Source of the DNA: Yoonia sp.
Lineage (GTDB): Bacteria; Pseudomonadota; Alphaproteobacteria; Rhodobacterales; Rhodobacteraceae
Direction: 5' to 3'
Assembly (NCBI GenBank): GCA_023955335.1
Contig: JAGSGF010000006.1
Span: 32,469-96,468, forward strand
DNA: 64,000 nt
A program made the translations under genes and the position numbers. A model generated the notes under the pieces. The model did no database searches, was not told the origin of the DNA, and saw nothing but the letters and a program-made list of their open reading frames with translations. Of this stretch, positions 9,420 through 17,588 are shown piece after piece (position 1 is the stretch's first letter; each line of letters opens with the position of its first letter).

Positions 9420-10208
9420 ATGACATTTACGTTGGCCACATGGAACATCAACTCGGTGCGCTTGCGCGAGGATTTGGTTGCAACATTGATGCGCGAAGAA
9501 GCCCCGGACGTGCTGTGTTTGCAAGAATGCAAAAGCCCCGTTGATAAAATCCCGTTGGCGCAATTTCAGTCGCTCGGTTACGCCCACATGGTTGCGCGCG
9601 GCCAAAAGGGATACAACGGTGTCGCGATCCTGTCCAAGCTACCGATTGAGGAAGCCGGCGCAGAGGATCATGCATCGTTGAATCATGCCCGCCATATCGC
9701 TGGCAGGCTGGCCAACGGTGTGACCATCCACAACTTTTATGTGCCCGCAGGTGGCGACGTTGCTGACCGCGAGGTGAATGAAAAGTTTGGCCAAAAGATG
9801 GATTACCTCGCCGAGATGCGGGATGCGTTTATCGCCGACAGGCCGCAGAAATCCATTCTTGTCGGTGACCTTAATATCGCGCCGCTTGAGGATGACGTTT
9901 GGGATCACAAGAAGCTGCTTAAGGTTGTCAGCCACACGCCTGTGGAAGTTGCTGCATTGGCAGAGGTGCAAGCCGCTGGCGACTGGATCGATGTCACCCG
10001 TGCGGATATCCCCGATGGGAAACTGTACAGTTGGTGGTCCTACCGCGCCAAAGATTGGGACCAAGCCAACAAAGGCCGTCGCCTGGATCATGTTTGGGCG
10101 ACCTCGGATATTGCCGCATCGGCGCATTCCAGCCGTGTGGTTCGCCATGTCCGCGGCTGGGAAAAGCCAAGCGATCATGCGCCGGTGTTTGCAATGTTTG
10201 ACCTGTAG
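9420..10208 (+). CDS. xthA: Exodeoxyribonuclease III
   Basis: 262 residues of the endonuclease/exonuclease/phosphatase family. The metal and catalytic motifs are in order: TWNINSVR near the start, LQECK (metal Glu), a central VGDLNIAP, and SDHAPVFAM at the C-terminus. ExoIII/AP endonuclease nicks DNA 5' to abasic sites and removes 3' blocks in base excision repair. It follows the asparaginase gene after 12 bases with AAGGA as ribosome site, so it is likely co-transcribed with it, and rlmN follows. Confidence 0.93.
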   Translation: MTFTLATWNINSVRLREDLVATLMREEAPDVLCLQECKSPVDKIPLAQFQSLGYAHMVARGQKGYNGVAILSKLPIEEAGAEDHASLNHARHIAGRLANGVTIHNFYVPAGGDVADREVNEKFGQKMDYLAEMRDAFIADRPQKSILVGDLNIAPLEDDVWDHKKLLKVVSHTPVEVAALAEVQAAGDWIDVTRADIPDGKLYSWWSYRAKDWDQANKGRRLDHVWATSDIAASAHSSRVVRHVRGWEKPSDHAPVFAMFDL

Positions 10209-10287
10209 ACGCCCGATGTTGGCGTTTCTTGTGTAACGCGAGCTGATTGCCTATATGGGCACCTTAGTCCCTTGAAAGGTGTCTGAT

Positions 10288-11463
10288 ATGACCTCCGCTG
10301 TCCCGATTACCCCAGATATGTTGACCATTCCCCGCAAGGTGGAAGCTGGACTCCCGAATCTGGTGGGCATGTCCCGCGAGGGTATGCGCGAGGCCCTGAT
10401 CGCTGTTGGCACGCCGGAAAAGCAGGCCAAGATGCGTGTCGGCCAGATTTGGCAGTGGATTTACCATTGGGGCATTCGCGAATTTGATCTGATGACGAAC
10501 CTGTCCAAGGATTTCCGCGCCATGCTGGCCGAACAGTTTGTTGTGGCGGTCCCTGAGGTTGTGACCCGCCAAGAATCGGCAGACGGCACGCGCAAATGGC
10601 TTGTGCGCATTGCTGGCGGCCATGAAGTCGAAGTGGTCTATATCCCCGAGACGAACCGCGGCACGTTGTGTATTTCCAGCCAAGTGGGTTGCACGTTGAC
10701 CTGTTCATTTTGTCACACAGGCACCCAAAAACTGGTGCGCAATCTGACATCCGCCGAGATTATCGGCCAAGTGTTGGTCGCCCGTGACGAGCTGAACGAA
10801 TGGCCCGAACAAGGTGCGCGCAATGTCGAGGCGCGTTTGTTATCAAACATCGTTCTGATGGGCATGGGCGAGCCGCTTTATAATTTTGAGAACGTCCGCG
10901 ATGCGATGAAAATTGCGATGGACCCGGATGGTATTCAACTGTCGCGCCGCCGTATCACGCTGTCGACCTCTGGCGTTGTCCCTGAAATCGCCCGCACCGC
11001 CCAAGAGATTGGCTGCCAGCTGGCGATTTCATTCCATGGCACCACCGACGAGATCCGCGATAAGCTCGTTCCGATCAACAAGCGTTGGCCGCTGGCTGAC
11101 TTGCTCGAAGCGTTGCGCGCCTATCCAAAGGTGTCAAATTCCGAACGGATCACGTTTGAATATGTCATGCTAGATGGCATCAACGACAGCGACGCAGATG
11201 CCCACCGCTTAATGCGTTTGATCGAAGGCATTCCGGCCAAGATCAACCTGATCCCGTTCAACGAATGGCCCGGTGCGCCGTATAAACGGTCGTCGAATAA
11301 CCGCATCCGCGCGTTTGCCGATATTGTACATAACGCTGGCTATTCATCGCCTGTACGACGCCCACGCGGCGAAGACATCATGGCCGCTTGCGGGCAGCTT
11401 AAATCCGAGACCCAGCGTGAACGCAAATCGCGGGCGCAGATCGCGGCGGAAACTGGCAGCTAA
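10288..11463 (+). CDS. rlmN: 23S rRNA (adenine2503-C2)/tRNA methyltransferase RlmN
   Basis: 391 residues from ATG 10288, which has GAAAGG eight bases upstream; a GTG nine bases earlier is a weaker choice. The radical SAM cluster is C135-x3-C139-x2-C142 (CTLTCSFC). The methyl-carrying cysteine is the one in [11 protein letters not shown] near residue 369. RlmN puts a methyl group on C2 of A2503 of 23S rRNA and A37 of some tRNAs, which tunes decoding. The gene looks complete and standard. Downstream lies a pseudogene island. Confidence 0.95.
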   Translation: MTSAVPITPDMLTIPRKVEAGLPNLVGMSREGMREALIAVGTPEKQAKMRVGQIWQWIYHWGIREFDLMTNLSKDFRAMLAEQFVVAVPEVVTRQESADGTRKWLVRIAGGHEVEVVYIPETNRGTLCISSQVGCTLTCSFCHTGTQKLVRNLTSAEIIGQVLVARDELNEWPEQGARNVEARLLSNIVLMGMGEPLYNFENVRDAMKIAMDPDGIQLSRRRITLSTSGVVPEIARTAQEIGCQLAISFHGTTDEIRDKLVPINKRWPLADLLEALRAYPKVSNSERITFEYVMLDGINDSDADAHRLMRLIEGIPAKINLIPFNEWPGAPYKRSSNNRIRAFADIVHNAGYSSPVRRPRGEDIMAACGQLKSETQRERKSRAQIAAETGS

Positions 11464-11465
11464 CT

Positions 11466-11790
11466 GAATTTACGGGTCCAAGCCGTTGGTTTAGATTGGT
11501 CACGCAATACGGCCAACTATCCAGAACTGGTCCCGCCTCAGGTTGGAAAAAGAAGTCTGGATTTGGATGCAATGCCGCCATCACATGGCAGGTGCGACCG
11601 ATGGTTTTACCAGTTGATGCGTTCCTTCCTCGCGCGTCAAAACGAGCGGTTTTTCAGAATAGGCGTTTTCGCCTGCCTCAAGGATTTGCCGCCTGACAAC
11701 GTCGTGAACCGCCGGAATGGTCGGGGTGACGATCACATCTACGTCTGACGCTGTCTGCACATCATATTCCTCCGAACGCGCGCGCCGCAT
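11466..11790 (-). pseudogene. Gfo/Idh/MocA-type sugar dehydrogenase, relic
   Basis: Two pieces of one protein in different frames. At 11581-11790 the piece with DVDVIVTPTIPAVHDVV and LEAGENAYSEKPLVLTREEG matches the Rossmann half of Gfo/Idh/MocA oxidoreductases. At about 11466-11575 the piece HPNPDFFFQPEAGPVLDSW, followed by [11 protein letters not shown], matches the conserved middle segment of the same family. The stretch between them and both ends are deleted. An intact member has about 350 residues. The relic abuts the rlmN stop. In relatives such genes sit beside a LacI regulator in sugar loci (for example trehalose, thuB); that assignment is a guess. Confidence 0.75.
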
Positions 11791-11904
11791 CCTTAAAAGA
11801 CGCCACGTTTGACCAGATATTTGAAGTTATCGCAGATTTGCGACCTAAGAACTTGGCTTTCATACGATCAAAATGACCTTGTGGCGCAGAATCAGGGTAG
11901 ACCT

Positions 11905-12535
11905 ATGGCGCGCTCAAAACCGGTTATCTCGGCACAGGCGGCAATGCCTGCAGACGGGAAGCCAACGCTGAAGACGATTGCGAAGATGAGCGGACTTGCG
12001 GTAACGACGGTGTCGCGCGCCTTAAATGGCGCGCCTGACATCGGCAAAAAGACCAAGGAATTGGCCCAGAAAATCGCAGCTGAAACTGGTTACGTGCCGA
12101 ACACAGCAACTGGGCCGAGAGCCACCCGTATTATGATTTTGACAATGGCACCTTTGGCCAGTTTGCGATTGACCTGTTGGCAAGCCGTGGCCGCAAATCT
12201 GTGGTGGCTGTCGCCCCACCCCTGCGCCAAAGCTATGGACTGCATCTGGTCAATGGGTTGCGGCCGATGCCAACCAACAAACGCTGCATGTGTCAGAAAC
12301 CGCGACAAGCGATGACCCGTCCGATGTTGTGACCGAACAGGTTACTGCATGCTTGAAGGCCCGCCCAGAAACTGACGCGATTGTCGCTGCTTCAACCACG
12401 ACCGCTCGGGCATCTGTGGCTGCCCTTGAAAGCTTGGGCATGACAGTAAGTCGCTAAATTGACGGTGTATCCAAAAAGGCCACGCCATTCTTGCAGCTGT
12501 TCCGCGCCAATGCAATTTTTAGAGATCCCTGAGAC
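11905..12535 (+). pseudogene. LacI-family transcriptional regulator, relic
   Basis: The N-terminus is well kept: the LacI helix-turn-helix PTLKTIAKMSGLAVTTVSRA (followed by LNG) then DIGKKTKELA. After about residue 70 there is an internal deletion, and the match resumes in another frame with YYDFDNGTFGQFAIDLLASR and RKSVVAVAPP, then shifts again to DAIVAASTTTARASVAALES, and ends with a stop inside a VSKKATPFLQLFRA-like segment. An intact LacI protein has about 340 residues. It points away from the dehydrogenase relic, the usual layout of a sugar operon with its regulator. At least three lesions rule out function, unless the short HTH fragment alone is made. Confidence 0.85.
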
Positions 12536-12538
12536 GCC

Positions 12539-13384
12539 TTAATGATCCAGCAAGGCCGCGCGTTTTTCGCGGTCACGCCAGCGATCCAAAGCCGCGATCG
12601 CCTCTTCAGCGGTTTCAACGAATTTGAACAATTCAAGGTCGCCTGCGGCAATTGTACCTGCGTCAGCCAGCGCTTCCCAGTTGATAATCCCGCGCCAAAA
12701 CTCTTCGCCAAACAACAAGACCGGCACCCGTTCCATGCGTCCTGTTTGGATCAATGTCAGCGCTTCGAAAGTTTCGTCCAGCGTCCCGAATCCACCTGGG
12801 AAAACGATGATCGCCGCCGCGCGCATCAGGAAATGCATCTTGCGGATCGCAAAGTAGTGGAAGTTAAAGCACAGCTCTGGCGTCACATACTCGTTGGGTG
12901 CTTGTTCATGCGGCAGCACGATATTCAGCCCGATGGACCGCCCGCCTGCATCAACCGCGCCACGGTTGCCTGCTTCCATCACACCCGGACCACCGCCAGT
13001 TACGATGACGTTTTCGTGCCCGCCGGTTTCCATCGACCGCGTGGTCATCAATTCTGCAAACTTGCGGGCCTCGTTATAGTATTTTGACAGGGCAGCCAGC
13101 GATTTGGTCCGTGCTGTGTCTTTCTTTGCAGGCTCTGGAATGCGCGAGCCACCGAACAAGACGATTGTGCTTTGGATGCCTGCCTCGTCCATCACCAATT
13201 CTGGCTTGAGAAGTTCGAGTTGCAGGCGCACTGGCCGCAAGTCATCACGAAGCAAGAAATCATCATCTGCAAAGGCCAACCGGTATTCAGGCGCCCGAGT
13301 TTGCGGCGTATCGGGGACTTGCTTGGCCTCCGTGCGATCTTGTTGGCTGTCGCGGAGCGGATGGTGACCGGGATCAATATTCAT
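12539..13384 (-). CDS. LOG family protein (TIGR00730-type Rossmann fold)
   Basis: 281 residues from ATG 13384. The diagnostic motifs are VTGGGPGVMEAGNRGA (phosphate binding) and VFPGGFGTLDE, the PGGxGTxxE signature of LONELY GUY proteins. Proven LOG enzymes hydrolyse cytokinin nucleotides or AMP to base and ribose 5-phosphate; many were once misnamed lysine decarboxylase. The long form with an N-terminal extension of about 80 residues, as here, is common in Proteobacteria and its natural substrate is uncertain. The frame extends upstream to 13444, but the 13384 start has an AGAAAG element. It faces the end of the LacI relic. Confidence 0.88.
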   Translation of the reverse strand: MNIDPGHHPLRDSQQDRTEAKQVPDTPQTRAPEYRLAFADDDFLLRDDLRPVRLQLELLKPELVMDEAGIQSTIVLFGGSRIPEPAKKDTARTKSLAALSKYYNEARKFAELMTTRSMETGGHENVIVTGGGPGVMEAGNRGAVDAGGRSIGLNIVLPHEQAPNEYVTPELCFNFHYFAIRKMHFLMRAAAIIVFPGGFGTLDETFEALTLIQTGRMERVPVLLFGEEFWRGIINWEALADAGTIAAGDLELFKFVETAEEAIAALDRWRDREKRAALLDH

Positions 13385-13534
13385 GATGATTACTTTCTGA
13401 TACGTATTTGCCCGTACACTTGCCGCAATCAAGGCGGGATGCAAATGCCCGTTGCGTTATCCCTGACCGATTGCACGACTGCCGCCATCACAGTATAGCG
13501 GCCCCTAACAATAGACCTTAAAGGAGCCTGCCCC

Positions 13535-14362
13535 ATGTCTAACGCAGCACTAGAGACCGCAATCGAAGCCGCATGGGATGCGCGCGACACGATCACCGTC
13601 GGCACCAAAGGCGAGGTCCGCGAGGCCATCACCGACACAATGAATGCCCTCGATAGCGGCAAGCTACGCGTGGCTGAACGTCAAGAGAATGGCGATTGGC
13701 ATGTAAACCAGTGGGCCAAGAAGGCCGTGCTTCTGTCATTCCGCCTTAATGACATGGAACAGATTTCTGGTAGCAACGGCGGCACATCTTGGTGGGATAA
13801 AGTCCCATCAAAGTTTGCGGGCTGGGGCGATGCCGAATGGCGCAAAGCTGGTTTCCGCGCTGTGCCCGGGTCCATCGTCCGTCGCTCTGCCTACATCGCC
13901 CCCGGTGTTGTTTTGATGCCATCTTTTGTGAATCTGGGCGCTTATGTCGACGAAGGATCCATGGTTGACGGTTGGGCCACTGTTGGATCTTGTGCACAGA
14001 TCGGCAAGAACGTGCACCTGTCTGGCGGTGTTGGCATCGGTGGCGTGCTGGAACCGATGCAGGCTGGCCCGACAATTATCGAAGACAACTGCTTTATCGG
14101 TGCGCGCTCCGAAGTCGTTGAAGGCTGCATCATCCGCGAGGGCTCGGTTTTGGGAATGGGCGTGTTTATCGGCCAATCAACCAAGATCGTGGACCGCGAA
14201 ACTGGCGAAGTGTTTTATGGCGAAGTGCCGCCATATTCGGTCGTCGTCGCAGGGTCGATGCCATCCAAGAACGGCATCCACCTGTATTGCGCCGTGATCG
14301 TAAAGCGCGTGGATGCCAAGACCCGCTCCAAAACAGGCATCAACGAGCTGCTGCGCGACTGA
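13535..14362 (+). CDS. dapD: 2,3,4,5-tetrahydropyridine-2,6-dicarboxylate N-succinyltransferase
   Basis: 275 residues. After a helical N-terminus comes a left-handed beta-helix with hexapeptide-type turns ([20 protein letters not shown] and onward), then the typical GASMVDGWA-like segment ([18 protein letters not shown]) and [12 protein letters not shown]. DapD transfers succinyl from succinyl-CoA to tetrahydrodipicolinate, the branch step towards diaminopimelate and lysine. An AAGGAG ribosome site lies nine bases before the ATG. The gene overlaps the next small membrane gene by one base (TGATG). dapE is 3.2 kb downstream. Confidence 0.95.
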   Translation: MSNAALETAIEAAWDARDTITVGTKGEVREAITDTMNALDSGKLRVAERQENGDWHVNQWAKKAVLLSFRLNDMEQISGSNGGTSWWDKVPSKFAGWGDAEWRKAGFRAVPGSIVRRSAYIAPGVVLMPSFVNLGAYVDEGSMVDGWATVGSCAQIGKNVHLSGGVGIGGVLEPMQAGPTIIEDNCFIGARSEVVEGCIIREGSVLGMGVFIGQSTKIVDRETGEVFYGEVPPYSVVVAGSMPSKNGIHLYCAVIVKRVDAKTRSKTGINELLRD

Positions 14363-14646
14363 TGATTCTAAGCCGTACATTTGCCCGCCGCCGTATCGCG
14401 GCGGGTGACACCCCAAGCTGGTTTGCCGCTTGGGGGCTGGTGGTGGTCGATGCGATTTTGTTTTTCACAATTGCGGGCCTGTCCGCCCCGTATATCGTGG
14501 GCGGACTAGCCGAGGCCCAAGGCGCTTGGGTCTATGTTGCGCTGTTCGCAATCTACTTTATTCCGATGCAGGGCGTGCTGATCATCTCGGCCCTGTGGGC
14601 CGCTAAATCCCGTTGGGTCGATGACCCACCTCAACGACGCGCGTAA
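14362..14646 (+). CDS. Small membrane protein of unknown function, two helices
   Basis: 94 residues. Two hydrophobic segments are visible: about 23-45 (WGLVVVDAILFFTIAGLSAP) and about 58-82 (VYVALFAIYFIPMQGVLIIS). No family is recognised. The start ATG at 14362 shares one base with the dapD stop codon, so translation is coupled to dapD. The 3' end overlaps by 16 bases with the end of the convergent receptor-channel gene. It belongs to the dapD transcript by position, but nothing in the sequence ties it to lysine synthesis. Confidence 0.7.
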   Translation: MILSRTFARRRIAAGDTPSWFAAWGLVVVDAILFFTIAGLSAPYIVGGLAEAQGAWVYVALFAIYFIPMQGVLIISALWAAKSRWVDDPPQRRA

Positions 14647-15707
14647 GCCGCCCCGAACCATTTAATCAGCAAGTCATTGTAGGTTCCGTCTTCGCGCAAG
14701 CGCAGCATTTCTTGATCAACGTCTTCGCGCAAAGTGCTGCTGGTCGGGAAGGCCATGCCGTAATTTTCCGGCTTATAGACACGATCAAGCAACTGCGCGT
14801 CTCCATTTCACTCCGTGCGCACGTAATATGCCAAGATCGGTCCATCAAACACCACTGCATCCAGTTCACCCGCCTCGAATGCAGCAAGCATCGTGTGCAG
14901 GTCAGTGTACCCACGAAAGCCAATGCCGCGCTGATCAAGATAGATTGCCGACGTTGACCCATCAATCGTGCCCACGGGACGCCCTTCGAGATCATTGATG
15001 CTATCAATGTTGCCTTGGATCGCGCTGATAGTCAGAGCCGCCGTGATTTGCGCCACAAATATCGACACGATGAACAGGCTCGAGATCACTAAGATCACTG
15101 CAAAGAACCGGCCACCGCGACTTTGCGGCACGCGTTCCTCAAACCCGCCGTTCACAACAAGGTTAAGCGCCCACCAGAATGCAGGGAATGCCGCATCGCG
15201 GGCGCTTCGGTCAAAATAGGGCTGCTTGTGCCGCTCGAACGCCCACATCAACATCCCGCCGCCGAACAGCAAAACAAGTGCAGCCAAAACAGCCAGCCCG
15301 ATCTGTCGGGTGAACAACGCCTTCAGCATTGTCGTACTACTGCTGGCCTGCGACGCCATCATGATCTGCACGCCGCTTTCAAAAATCGGTTGGGAAAAAT
15401 CCATCAACCGTTCACGTTCTGCCGTGATCGAGATGTTCGCAAGAGCCGCATCAACGCTGCCGTCTTGGACTGCGTCCAGCATTTCGCCGAACCCGTCTTT
15501 GCGGTCATAAGTGATAGAAAGGTTAAGTTTTTCTGCAACTGCGTTCAGCAAATCCACGCTAAATCCGACATCCACACCATCGACAACCATCGAAAACGGG
15601 GGGCGTGTAACGGTTGAGATCGTCAGCTCTTGGGCGGATTGCGCCTGTGCTGACCCTCCTCCAATCCACATCGAAAGCGCCATCAGCGCCCGAATAATGC
15701 CGTTCAT
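14631..15707 (-). pseudogene. Glutamate-receptor-like binding protein/ion channel, interrupted by an in-frame TGA
   Basis: Read through one stop, this is a 358-residue protein: signal peptide 1-24, first lobe of a type-3 solute-binding domain (about 27-128), membrane helix 136-158, pore-like loop near 176-196, membrane helix 201-226, then the second binding lobe. This order is that of GluR0-type prokaryotic ionotropic receptors. TGA at 14810-14808 ends the frame after ILAYYVRTE (residue 299). The same frame continues without error for 58 codons with family-like sequence (VYKPENYGMAFPTSSTLRED, NDLLIKWFGAAYA). The product would lose the last part of lobe 2. One base change or a sequencing error would explain it. 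The alternative start ATG 15719 is equally open. Confidence 0.8.
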
Positions 15708-15812
15708 CCCGTCACCCATTCTTGTCCCGTCGCACACATTGTGCGAAATGCCTTACTAGGACAAGTAAACAACGCCGCCAAGATGCCCCGTTCAAATTTG
15801 AAAGCCGTGATC

Positions 15813-16157
15813 ATGACCAAGAAACCGAGCCGCCAAAAAGTATTCACTTTGCTTGTCGAAGTGGGCCGCAGTGACGATGACGGCATGCCCAAAGGCGCAA
15901 CCGGTGCTGCCTTGATGTGTTACGCATCCGGCATCGACGAAGCCGAGGCCGTGCGCGAAACCGTTGCTATCTTAAAGCAAGCCGATCTGTCCCCGTTGGA
16001 TGTCAGTGGATACGGCACGCTGGATGAACGTCTGGCCGAGGGCCACGAGATATCTGATGATGAAAAAGAGCTGATGCAGCGCGCGCTAGATGAAAACAGC
16101 GTCATCGTCGCACAGATGACCCCGTTCTTCGACGAACCCGGATCAGGCGACCAATAG
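15813..16157 (+). CDS. Conserved hypothetical protein, 114 residues
   Basis: An acidic soluble protein (VFTLLVEVGRSDDDGMPKGA near the start, SPLDVSGYGTLDERLAEGHE in the middle, ending VIVAQMTPFFDEPGSGDQ). No signal peptide or membrane segment is visible. The segment ALMCYASGIDEAEAVRETVA resembles a small alpha-beta fold, but I do not recognise a family. ATG 15813 is preferred because the in-frame upstream extension to 15741 looks like leader DNA; the ribosome site is weak. The 3' end overlaps the convergent Hint-domain gene by 15 bases. Confidence 0.65.
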   Translation: MTKKPSRQKVFTLLVEVGRSDDDGMPKGATGAALMCYASGIDEAEAVRETVAILKQADLSPLDVSGYGTLDERLAEGHEISDDEKELMQRALDENSVIVAQMTPFFDEPGSGDQ

Positions 16158-17222
16158 CTTCCGCAAAGTCAGTGTCTCGTAGGACTGTAAAACGGGCACC
16201 TCAGCCCCTGTTTGCATCGGCACCAATTCCGCTGGCAATGGCGCTAGGATGCTGTGTTGTCGCAGAGATGCATCACGCCGCACGCCTGTGATGTCCAGTC
16301 CTTCGAACACCAGCCCAGCAACTTGCATCGGCGCGGCTCTGTCCAGAAGAACCTGCCAGTACCGATAGGTCAGCCCGCAAGCCGCCGGACGCACTGACAG
16401 CCCGTCGGTCATATGACCCGCCCGCATTGCAACGGTATCTGTCCCGAAAAGGTATTCCACCTCGGACCCGACCGCCCGAAGCCGTTGGCTTGGTGCGACC
16501 GTCATGTCTTGGCGCAACCCGTGATAGGGAGCCCGCAAAGTCAGTGGTGCAAACCGTCCGCGTGCAGGCAATAACGCCGAACCACACCAGCGCACTTGAG
16601 CGGTATCCCCATATGCCGTCGTGACCATCTGCCCTGCCCGCAACTTAGACACGGCAACTGCCCCTTTGGGCGTTTGAATCATTGTATCCCCGCCAAGCGT
16701 TGGCAGGACCCCGATTGGCATCACCTCATCGGCAATCGCCACAAAGGTTGCGCCGGAATTCATCGCGCAGTGCCGCGCGTCGGCCATCATGCGCACACCG
16801 TCACGCATCGACAGTGGCAACGGAGAAATCAATTCCGCAAATACCGGAACACTATTCCCGACCTCAAGCGCAAGGACACCGCGCCGCAAGGGCGCATCCC
16901 ATGTATAGGTTACGGTCACGCTTGGTTTCACGGTCAACACGTCAGTCGCAAGTCGGTGAACACGGCGTTGGTCACCCTGCCACTGCGTCAGCGTCAACGC
17001 CCCGTTCCCACCAAGCGTAAGCGTCAGCCCGGCAGCCCAAGGATGCGACGATCCATAGTTCAGCAATGTCTGCGCCCCGCCACGCGGATCCGACGCAAAT
17101 TCCATCATCAACGTACCACGCGGCATGACCGCGTTCAGATCAAACGGCGCACGGTCGGCACGGCCAAGCCCAATCGGGCTGAACACACCACCTAATATGT
17201 CCCGAAGACCAATCCAGCTCAT
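16143..17222 (-). CDS. Hint-domain protein lacking the usual N-terminal cysteine
   Basis: 359 residues. Residues 1-170 form a beta-rich domain that may be a concanavalin-like fold (PRGTLMMEFASDPRGGAQTL, TVTYTWDAPLRRGVLALEV). From about 174 a Hint (hedgehog/intein) fold follows: GDTMIQTPKGAVAVSKLRAG, VTTAYGDTAQVRWCG, then HGLRQDMTVAPSQRL. In autoprocessing Hint domains the fold opens with Cys in a CFxxGT-like motif; here the aligned residues are TLGGDT (175-180), so self-cleavage is unlikely. Many Rhodobacteraceae have Hint proteins near secreted repeat proteins; no such partner is nearby. No signal peptide is seen. Its ATG overlaps the stop of a 26-codon upstream ORF. Confidence 0.82.
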   Translation of the reverse strand: MSWIGLRDILGGVFSPIGLGRADRAPFDLNAVMPRGTLMMEFASDPRGGAQTLLNYGSSHPWAAGLTLTLGGNGALTLTQWQGDQRRVHRLATDVLTVKPSVTVTYTWDAPLRRGVLALEVGNSVPVFAELISPLPLSMRDGVRMMADARHCAMNSGATFVAIADEVMPIGVLPTLGGDTMIQTPKGAVAVSKLRAGQMVTTAYGDTAQVRWCGSALLPARGRFAPLTLRAPYHGLRQDMTVAPSQRLRAVGSEVEYLFGTDTVAMRAGHMTDGLSVRPAACGLTYRYWQVLLDRAAPMQVAGLVFEGLDITGVRRDASLRQHSILAPLPAELVPMQTGAEVPVLQSYETLTLRKLLVA

Positions 17223-17299
17223 GCGCAGGCCACCACAGCCAATTTCGCTGTGTAAACCGCAGTCGTTATGATCGAGGTCAGCACCTTTGCTGTAACCAT
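17219..17299 (-). CDS. Candidate mini-protein coupled to the Hint gene, 26 residues
   Basis: The short frame starts at ATG 17299 with GAGG nine bases upstream and ends in TGA that overlaps the Hint start codon (ATGA). The product begins MVTAKVLTSIITTAVYTAKL and ends AVVACA, a mostly hydrophobic Thr/Val/Ala-rich peptide that could be a short membrane segment. It may be a real small protein, or a leader whose translation sets Hint expression. The good ribosome site and exact overlap support translation; there is no homology evidence. Confidence 0.5.
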   Translation of the reverse strand: MVTAKVLTSIITTAVYTAKLAVVACA

Positions 17300-17588
17300 T
17301 GTTCTTGCCTCATGCCCTAACGGACCTGATAACAAGGCATTCGCCCACCGAGAGTTTTGCCCTCTCGTCTATATGTTGTGGCACACTGCCCGTGCCTACA
17401 CCCATTTAGGGCCTGCCCTGCCTCGGGTCACTTATTACGTTCACGCTACGCGATATTTCTCTTTTGAAAGAACGGTTTATCGCCTTACCCCAACGTAACC
17501 CGAATTTTGTGTGACTCCGATGTCACAACCTTCACTTGCGATAAAGCCCGATGCGGGCTAGCCAGACCGCAATGAAAAGGACACGACC
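17300..17588. other. Divergent intergenic region, Hint gene / dapE
   Basis: This gap holds the promoters of the two divergent units. Two hairpins are visible: 17349-17367 (six pairs, CGAGAG/CTCTCG, seven-base loop) and 17545-17559 (AGCCCG/CGGGCT, three-base loop) about 30 bases before the dapE start. No gene relic was found in six frames; a 76-codon plus-strand frame across 17268-17498 has no protein-like character. Confidence 0.4.

Noticed and set aside
14808..14810. TGA in the receptor-channel gene as a possible selenocysteine codon, since selD is present.
   Set aside because: No cysteine occupies that position in the family, no SECIS-like hairpin was evident, and only the tRNA selenouridine branch (mnmH) is seen here.
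17268..17498. A 76-codon plus-strand frame in the Hint/dapE gap.
   Set aside because: Composition is not protein-like and it runs across the coupled mini-ORF and the divergent promoters.
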